From Chara braunii (Eukaryota; Streptophyta; Charophyceae; Charales; Characeae): DNA of 22,045 nucleotides. A model generated the notes under the pieces. The model did no database searches and had not been told where the DNA came from. It saw only the letters and a list, made by a program, of their open reading frames with translations. The stretch lies in the NCBI GenBank assembly GCA_003427395.1, contig BFEA01000098.1:3083396-3105440 (forward strand), given 5' to 3'. Position 1 is the first letter of the stretch; the number at the start of each line of letters is the position of its first letter. The position numbers were made by a program, and so were the translations under genes. Shown here in pieces: positions 15,178 through 22,045 of the stretch.

Positions 15178-17437
15178 TCAGTCTTCGTCATCGGGATGCC
15201 CATCGGAGAGGGGAGTGAGAGTGGGCAGCAATCCTTTCTCATCGCCCTCACGGGTAACCGGGACACTATCATAGCACTCTTCGATATTGACAAAGGGAGG
15301 GGGGGTGTCAACTACCTCCTCCTCCTCCTCCTCCTCGTCCTCCTCCTCCTGCATACCCAGCTCCCCATTCCTCTTCTCTACTTTATTTACCTCACCTTTG
15401 AATACCGGCGACTCCATTTCCCAAGGCAAGCCATAGTGGGCCTTTCCTCGAGTATCTTTGCTTCCTCTGAGTCCGACGCTCGATGCCTGGCCTCTGTCTT
15501 CATCATTCTCAGAATTGTCCCCCCCACCTCCCCCCTTCCCTCCTCTCCTTTCTCTTTCCCTCTCGCTATTCTCAATCTTCCTTTCTCGCCGATCGCTCCT
15601 GATCTTGCTGATGATAGCTGCAACAGATAAGACCACAATCCCTCCACTGATGACTGTGGCGGCAATCAACCCCACCTCCCTGCTCCTTCCTCCTCCCCCC
15701 CCCCTTGAACCGCCAGCCTTATCAGCTTCCCCAGCTCCATACATTCCCGCGATGGCAAATGATGATGATCCCTCAATGGAATCCGACCCACTGAGAAGAT
15801 AACCTCCTCCTCCCTTCCCTCCTCCTCCTTCTCCCATCTTCACCTCCCTCAAGAGCCGTGCCAATCTTGCTTCCGTCTCACTGTTCTCTCGCTTCACCTG
15901 CGCCATGAAGGCTATCACATTGTTCTTCTTGACCTGGATGGCCTTCCACTCTCTCAAACTACACATCCTTGTTGAGTCCCCTGTTATCTTCCTATACTCG
16001 ACCCACGTGGGACCCATGGTTGCCCCCCTGATTGGATGAATTAAGAAAGCCGACGACTTCCAGAAGCTGAATAGCACGTCTCTAGCACAATATACATTCT
16101 CCTTCCACGGTACTGCCGACACCATTGAAGGGTGAATGTCCTCCTTCTCTCCTAATCCATACACCATGTACTGCAAGACGGTTGTAGATGAACACAAGAC
16201 ATTCTTCTCTACAAGAAGCCTCCCCTCCTCCTCTTCTTCCTCTTCTTCCTCTTCTTCCTTCTTCTCCTCCTTATTATTGGCATAGTAATCATTCTGAGAA
16301 TCAGCCATTGCTCCTGCTGCTCCTGCTGCTGCTGCTGCTGCTGATGATGATGATGACGATGATGGGGATTGGTATGTGGATGAGGATGAGGATGAGGATG
16401 AAGAGAAAGAAGAAGGGTAGTAGAATATGAATTCGAAAGCCACTCCCTTGGCGTTGTAGGCGAAGTTAGACCGCCACGTGCCATTCAACGACGCGTTGTT
16501 TCGAAAAGCTTTGCCAATCACGTTGACCACGGTATTATTGATGACTTCAAAATTGGAGGTCCTATTTCCATCTAAGTAAATTCCCACGGAGCCCCACGCC
16601 CACCTTGAGCTGACGTCCGTTTTCTCCCCATCCATAAAGGCCGCCCAATTACCCCATCCATCTACAACCGTGTTATCTCGGATGATCTTTCGACCGTTGG
16701 CTGCAGAGTTGGTGGCGTATATTGCGCCCCCGTCTGCGGTAGACAACACGAAGTCGTAGATGTAATTGTGTGAGACCAGAGCGGGCAAGTGATCAACGGT
16801 GTAGATTGAGCTGTAACCTGTGTGATGGACAATGTTCCCCACCGCCTCTGGGATGTACAAACCCACCCCTCTCTCCCATCCTCCAACATAACCGCAGTGA
16901 TGGACCTCGTTCTCCACAGCCTTAACAACCCGGACATCGCCAGCATACGAAGGGGAAGGGGAAACAGCAGGAACAGCCACAATACCATCTCCTATCGTCC
17001 ACCCAACCACATTTCTCTCGATATGCAAATCGAAATGAAAACCGCTGTCATCACCTCCTCCTCCTCCTCCTCCTCCTCCTCCTCCTCCTCTTTCTCCCCC
17101 TCCCCCTCCTCCTCTCATTCCTCCTTCCATCCATGCTTTTGGGAGGAATACGATCCCATGATAAACCCTCATAACCACGCATTTCTTGATGACGACAACA
17201 TTAATCTCCTTCAGAATGGGAGAAGACGAGTAATCATCCATCGCCATCCCTTCTTCATCCTTCGGCGTCGTTCCTGGATCATTCTTATTCTTGCTGGATG
17301 GGATGTTTCCGTCTGACAACGACCCCGAAAATGACGACAAATCCGACAAAGAAGATGATCCTGATGATGACGATTCCAGCCAAGAAAAAGCAGATGATGA
17401 TGATGGTGATGATGCTGATGAGGAGGAGGAGGATGAA

Positions 17438-17477
<40 letters not shown>

Positions 17478-17513
17478 GCGATGACGACGAATGGGATGAT
17501 GATGATGATGAAG

Positions 17514-17551
<38 letters not shown>

Positions 17552-18987
17552 AAGCGATCGGCTCGTGATTTGTAGGGACGGTTATCATGAGTATTATCTT
17601 GATGGGTGCTAGTACGTCTATCACCTCCACAGATTCCGCAGAATCCCTTCTCCACCCGCAAGTCCTGTATGATGACGTTGGTCGCATCGGGAGCGACCTC
17701 GACTACCGCTGTAAGATGCGTCGGGACGAGATCGACGGTCTCGATTTTCTCGTTCCGTCGTGGAAACACGTATAATCGGCGCGCAGTGTTGTCGAAGAAT
17801 GCTTCTCGAGGGGCATCTAGGAACATCAGCTTGCCCTCAAAGTACAGCGGCCCCGCCTCCACTCTCCCCTCGAATACAAACAGCGCCCCCGCATGATGAA
17901 TCAACCCAGCTCTTGTCCACCTGTACGGACTCGATCGTATGATCGCTTGAGATCCGTTGAGCACTCCATCCGGTAGCCGGAGCCTTGAAAATGCCGACGA
18001 AGGGGTCATCGTCGTCGTCGTCGTCGTCGTCTTCTTGCTGTTCCAGTCTAATTTTCTTCCTCCCCCTCCCCCTCCCCCTCCCCCTCCTCCCCCCCCCTTC
18101 TTTCTCCCTTTTCGAACCCTTACAATCTTGAAGGTCGGAAAAAACTCCCCTATATCCCCCCACAAATCGTCAACATCCCTGTAGTTGGGAAATCTTGGAC
18201 TTACAAAAATCTCATTGTTGATGTAGATGCCGTGATGAGGAATGAGCGTCCGTCTTGAGAGAAAGGGGGAGAGATCAGCGACCAGGACGTCGGGATTGGC
18301 CACCCACTTCTCCCAATGTAATTGGCTGCCCAGCAGGCGGATGGATCCGCTGAAAACGGGCAGCTGGTCGCTGGCCGTCCCATTGCGACACGTGTACGCC
18401 CCCACGCGCACAGGCGCCAAAGCCGTACCGAATCCGACGATGCGAAGCTGCTGATTATGCCACGCGTCTCCTCGACAAAACAGCAGCTCATCGCCAGGAT
18501 AGAGCTGGACAGAGCTTGCTTTCTCGAGAGAGAGCCATGGCGTGTCGGGATCCTGGGCCGCGAGATCATCCCGACTATCGTCTCCAATCGTCGCTGAGAA
18601 GTAATAAGTTACACCATCTGCGCAGCAAAAGACGGTGGAAAGAACCGTGATGAGCAGCAAAACGGCTGCGCCGCGGGTTCTATTACCACTTCTATCAAGA
18701 GGAGGAGGAGGAGGAGGAGGAGGAAGAGGAGGAGGAGGAGGGAGCAGAAGAAAGCGCATCGTTAAGGAGGAACAAGATGGTGCGGTACGTTGCAGCGAGC
18801 ACTTCCTCAAGTCAATCCGAAGTGACGATGATAGCTGGAGGAGGAGGAGGAGGAGGAGAAGGGGAATCTCCGATGCCTCGGCCGCTGCCAAACGCCACCA
18901 CCGTCGCCGCCACGCTCGCCAGTGTTTCTTCGCCGTCGCCTTCTTCTCTGCTGCCAGAGACCCTGTCGAACGAGACGATAGACCCAA
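15178..18987 (-). CDS. Membrane-anchored right-handed beta-helix protein with microsatellite-encoded inserts
   Basis: One uninterrupted frame of 1269 codons. The likelier start is Met77 (18759), because it places a hydrophobic signal segment (AAVLLLITVLSTVF, about 107-120) near the N terminus. The ectodomain (about 126-1030) opens with YYFSATIGDDSRDDLAAQDP and PGDELLFCRGDAWHNQ. It then shows beta-helix-type coils: NVIIQDLRVEKGFCGI (about 435), VVVIKKCVVMRVYHGIVF (about 592), DLHIERNVVGWTIGDGIV (about 651), then repeated NEVHHCGY, GNIVHHTGY, SHNYIYDF, IIRDNTVVDGWG and VINNTVVNVIG. A single transmembrane helix (VGLIAATVISGGIVVLSVAA, about 1106-1128) and a charged, acidic tail follow. The fold is that of pectate-lyase-like and carbohydrate-binding proteins, so a cell-wall or matrix role is plausible; no catalytic residues can be assigned. 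In-frame Ser (about 479-550), Gly (about 298-310 and 629-645), Ser/Ala (about 863-890) and Glu (about 909-926) tracts interrupt the loops. No intron is seen. Confidence 0.8.
17055..17100 (-). repeat. Gly-encoding (GGA)n tract inside the beta-helix gene
   Basis: A TCC run on the plus strand encodes about 15 Gly residues between two predicted coils. The frame is kept. Confidence 0.8.
17330..17552 (-). repeat. Ser-encoding (TCA)n/(TCC)n tract inside the beta-helix gene
   Basis: GAT/GAC trinucleotides on the plus strand encode more than 60 Ser residues, lightly interrupted by Pro, His, Ala and Phe. The interruptions and mixed Ser codons show that the tract is not brand new. The frame is kept through the whole run. 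Confidence 0.9.
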
Positions 18988-19140
18988 AGAGGACTATTCG
19001 CTGCGAAGGGCTCTCGGGCTCTTGGCTTGCTTTGTTGCTCCATGTGTTGGCGCCAACAATATTCACCGGCGAAGGATTGCATCATATTTCCCACCCCTTC
19101 TTCATTGCTCCCGATTCCAACGTTCCTCGATCAAATGGAT
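18760..19140. other. 5' flank of the beta-helix gene
   Basis: This would hold the leader or promoter if Met77 is the start. GGA-rich short repeats occur near 18703-18740 and 18837-18857. No TATA box was identified. The plus-strand frames here are Arg/Pro/Ser-rich shadows. Confidence 0.4.
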
Positions 19141-19146
19141 CCCTCC

Positions 19147-19270
19147 TCCCCCCCCCCCCCCCCCCCTTCTCTTGTCTGCACAACGAATCAATGAGTACCC
19201 TACCAAATGAGCGCCGCGACCCTTTGCCTGTGCCTTTGCCTTTGCCTTTGCCTTTGCCTTTGCGTTTGCG
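19147..19270 (+). repeat. Poly-C run and (TTTGCC)n hexamer
   Basis: A C run of about 19 bases lies at about 19148-19166. CCTTTG units at about 19219-19265 grade into TTTGCG units. Confidence 0.85.
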
Positions 19271-19880
19271 TTTGCCCGCACGTGCGCGCGCGTACGGGCG
19301 CGCACGGAACGACGACTCGTTGCTTCCTAAGAGCCTCCTCCCAGGAGAGCGAATACGTATCTTTAGGACAGAATCAGCTTAGAGAAACGATGCCGCTGGC
19401 GGCCGGGAGTGGTGTGTGTTACCTGTTGTCCTCTTGTCGGGTCTCAAAGGCTCTCTGCTCGTTGCAGCCATCATCCACCTGCCTGTGTACTGTCCAGTGT
19501 TGTTAGACTGGCTATCCGGGGCATACTCACTTTACCACTTTCTTCGACTGACCTCTGGACGTAGTTGCAGTCAGATGCATCCAAGAAAAGCAGCAATTGC
19601 GGTCCAATACATCCAGCAAAGTCCCCCCGTTTGAGTGCGTGCTCTCAGTCTGTTGCGTTCTAGGTGTTGTAGTCTTTTTTATCTTCTGCAAGTGTTTTGA
19701 GCGCCTTGATTCCCGGAATCACCTCATCGATTGTGTGTGAAACTTTGTGTGGAAGCTGCCGTATCCACAGTGTATGAAGTAGTCTTTTCAGTGCCCCAAG
19801 TGCGCGCGCTGAGTGGGGATTATAGTAGTAGCACACGCATCGCGTTTGCCTGGACTGTCTTGTGTATATTATTGTAAGTC
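19271..19880. other. Intergenic, no gene recognised
   Basis: A GC-rich stretch with alternating CG (GCACGTGCGCGCGCGTACGG near 19279) is followed by ordinary sequence. No exon is recognised. Confidence 0.5.
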
Positions 19881-19884
19881 TCTT

Positions 19885-19980
19885 AAGTGTGTTTAAGTGT
19901 GTTATTGAGTGTGTTATTAAGTGTGTTATTGAGTGTGTTATTAAGTGTGTTACTTAGTGTGTTACTTAGTGTGTAAGTAT
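19885..19980 (+). repeat. (AAGTGTGTTATTG)n-like short tandem repeats
   Basis: GTGTGTTATT and GTGTGTTACT units spaced 14-15 bases apart, each separated by AAGT, GAGT or TAGT. Confidence 0.85.
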
Positions 19981-20350
19981 GCTGATTGAGGTGAGTGTGA
20001 GTATGATTTGTGATTCTTATGAAGCGCATGGCAAGCGGTTCGAGTGCGTATCGAGGGTGTCGCAGAGTGAGGTGTTCCATGTATCGAGTGTCTGTTGAGT
20101 GTGTCGAGTGTTTTGAGAGTCTCAAGTCTATTCATTAGGATATGTGGGTTACTAAGTGTGTTACTTAGTAAGTACGTTGACTGAGGTGATTGAGGTGTGA
20201 GCGTGTGTGATTTGTGATTCTTATAAAGCGGATGGCGAGCTGTTGGAGTGCGTATCGAGGGTGTCGAAGAGTGAGGTGTTCCATCTATTGAGTCTGTTCA
20301 GTGTGCCGAGTGTTCTGCGAGTCTTAAGTGTATTCGTAGTACTTAGGATT
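19955..20350 (+). repeat. Two-copy tandem duplication, about 204-bp unit
   Basis: GTGCGTATCGAGGGTGTCG occurs at 20044 and 20248. Flanking GATTTGTGATTCTTAT, AGAGTGAGGTGTTCCAT and GAG-TGTTTTG/TTCTG-CGAGTCT are in the same order in both copies. About 80-85% identity by eye. No coding sense. Confidence 0.8.
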
Positions 20351-21536
20351 AGGATGTGTGTGTGAGGGTGTTTCGCACTGGCTGGGCGCGCCATTTGATT
20401 TGGCGAGACGAGACGGGAACTATTCTTGCCACTGGCTGGCAAACCGTGATCGTCCTTACGCCACATGAGTTGCCCATACATTGTTACTGTTTATGACAGA
20501 ACACGAGAGATAGGAGAGGGGGAAGGGGGGGGGAAGGGGGGGGGAGAGGGGGGGGAGAGGGGGGAGAGAGAGAGAGATGGATGAATAAGTGAACAGATGA
20601 AGAGTGTAGTAAAATAATAAACAAGAGAATAAAGCAGAGGGAGAGGCAGAAGCGGTAGTGGGCGACACGGTCAAGAATAGTCTTGTCCTGAGTGAGGGGA
20701 GGGAGAAGGAGGTGGGTATTCTTCACCAGCTTCTTTCCTCAAATAGACGGAACGTGGTCATTCTAGTTGTAGTGGGGCACGGTTCGGCCTGAACCCAGGT
20801 AAACAATAACTATGCCGTGTATTCGGGAAAGAAGGCACCTAACCTAAATCATGGCCAGATTCAGTCATGGTAGTGCCCGTGTAAAAGCTTGCCCTGCGGG
20901 CAGCGCCGCTAAACGCCAGTGATGTCATTGCCACCGAGGGAGCGATGGTCGGTTGTCATGAGGGAGCGAAATAGGACGCCAGCTGGCATTGCGAACGGTC
21001 CGATCTGACATTCTCGCTGCTATGGACTATGGAATGGCTATTACACTCGTTGCTACCCGTGATCGCTGTTCTTCATGGGGACATTTCTTTGCACTTCAAA
21101 TTAGATCACAAAGATCCAACGAGGTTGATTGAAGGTTGATTGAGGTTGACTGGCATTTCCACATTTCACAATTGTGGAGGATTGATGGGACGAAAACCTT
21201 TCTACCGGATTGATTTGATTAATTACAAGTAAACCATCATGCTTGGCTCTAAATATCGACACAGAACAGAGGGTGAAATGTCCAAACTCTGGTTGATCCG
21301 CCGTCGAGTGCAAACAACCAGAGCCCGTAGGCAGGAACAGGGCGCGGCGGGCGCAAAGAGGGGGCAACCCTACCGTCTTCCCCCGAACATAACGCACCCT
21401 GAAAATGAACGTATACAAGGTATGTTTTTCCGGCTCGATACAGGCTTGGACCCCACTGGCCGGCGGATGGAAACTGGTGTTTGCCATAAAAAATGGCCGA
21501 CCGTGGTTGGAAACATTCTTCCTCGTTTCATTGGGA
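20351..21536. other. Intergenic, G-rich tract and unrecognised sequence
   Basis: 20514-20580 is a G-rich stretch with several runs of 8 or more G and (GA)n, a possible G-quadruplex region. Around 20940-20980 a GAGGGAGCGA motif occurs twice. A minus-strand frame at 21101-21607 lacks any motif I know. No gene is supported. Confidence 0.45.
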
Positions 21537-21745
21537 CCCCACCGCAGGCCGATAGTTCGCAGCTCGTCACGATTGCGTTTCGCCCACCTGAGACATTTCA
21601 ACGTCAATTCGCAGCCCGTCAGGGTTGCGTTTTCCCCCCCTGAGACATTTCAACGTCAATTCGCAGCCCGTCAGGGATGCGCTTTCCACTCCTGAGACAT
21701 TCAACGTTCAACGTCAAATGAGGGCACGGGTGCGCAGCCCGTAGT
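21537..21745 (+). repeat. 52-bp tandem repeat, about 3.5 copies
   Basis: TGAGACATTTCAACGTCAAT starts at 21589 and 21641, and a slightly shortened version at 21693. A diverged half copy (TTCGCAGCTCGTCACGATTG) precedes it near 21554. The last unit decays into AACGTTCAACGTCAAATGAG. The units are contiguous without spacers. Confidence 0.9.
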
Positions 21746-21878
21746 TCGTTTGTTTATGTGGTTCGGGAAGGGTAAGGTATTGATTATGCTGTATGTATGT
21801 TTTGTCATGTTCGCTATACACAACTTGAAGAGTGTGTGTGTGTGGGGTGCCGGTTGGTGCTTTATTCACGATGTTCAT

Positions 21879-21922
21879 GGGACGCTGGACATAGTTTCCA
21901 GCAGGTGGCGCTCCCCATCAAT
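21879..21922 (+). repeat. Conserved 44-bp hairpin motif, copy 2
   Basis: Same architecture as 13345-13388: GGGACGCTGGAC, four variable bases, TTTCCAGCAGGT, then GGCGCTCCCCATCAAT. It again precedes a TG/CA microsatellite (here from about 21940). Confidence 0.65.
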
Positions 21923-21937
21923 AGACAAGAGAATGTA

Positions 21938-21966
21938 TATGTGTGTGTATGTGAGTGTGTGTATGT

Positions 21967-22028
<62 letters not shown>

Positions 22029-22045
22029 GTGTGAGAGAGAGAGAG
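21938..22045 (+). repeat. (TG)n then (GA)n microsatellite at window end
   Basis: An imperfect TG run with ATG interruptions becomes pure (TG)n from about 21971 and changes to (GA)n at 22007. It continues to the end of the window. Confidence 0.95.

Noticed and set aside
17211-17687. His-rich and Asp-rich frames overlapping the beta-helix gene
   Set aside because: They are other-frame readings of the Ser-encoding microsatellite.
21101-21607. 168-codon minus-strand frame
   Set aside because: It has ordinary composition but no recognisable motif, no relation to neighbours, and runs into the 52-bp tandem repeat. Not enough support to call a gene.
21892-21912. CCAGCAGGTGGCGCT matches the animal CTCF binding consensus
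   Set aside because: Plants and green algae lack CTCF, and the sister motif at 13345 has CC in place of GG at key bases. It is treated as coincidence within a repeat.

Overview
This window looks like nuclear DNA of a green, plastid-bearing eukaryote, most likely a streptophyte (land plant or charophyte alga). The evidence is a fragment of the plastid gene ndhH, short runs of the plant-type telomere unit CCCTAAA, tRNA-derived SINEs, type III hammerhead ribozyme motifs of the kind found in plant retrozymes, and dense microsatellites with no bacterial operon structure. A charophyte such as Chara would fit the long, microsatellite-rich gene, but that is a guess, not an identification. One assembly gap of 440 N lies at 10964-11403.

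Layout. 1-6760 is intergenic and repetitive. It holds tandem repeats with periods of 35, 52-65 and 80 bp, a perfect 21-bp foldback, a SINE with a perfect 18-bp target-site duplication, and two copies of a GC-rich repeat with a poly-T edge. 6936-12744 holds three diverged, same-strand copies of a noncoding element of about 0.9 kb. Each opens with a (CA)n run, continues through an A-poor GCCTTG-rich tract, and ends in a hammerhead motif at 7871, 9167 and 12701. Between copies 2 and 3 lie short palindromic elements carrying the same hammerhead stem II hairpin on the opposite strand, a RING-finger exon (minus strand), the ndhH fragment and the gap. 12745-15177 is mostly repeats and a second tRNA-like SINE head.

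15178-18987 (minus) holds the only long gene: an intronless reading frame for a secreted, membrane-anchored right-handed beta-helix protein, heavily interrupted by in-frame Ser, Gly and Glu microsatellites. 19000-22045 is again repeats: hexamer microsatellites, a two-copy 204-bp duplication, a 52-bp tandem array and terminal (TG)n/(GA)n.

The genes do not form a pathway. The most interesting system is the hammerhead-bearing repeat family, which resembles a degenerate, partly tandem retrozyme-like lineage. All homology calls come from reading the sequence, with no database search.
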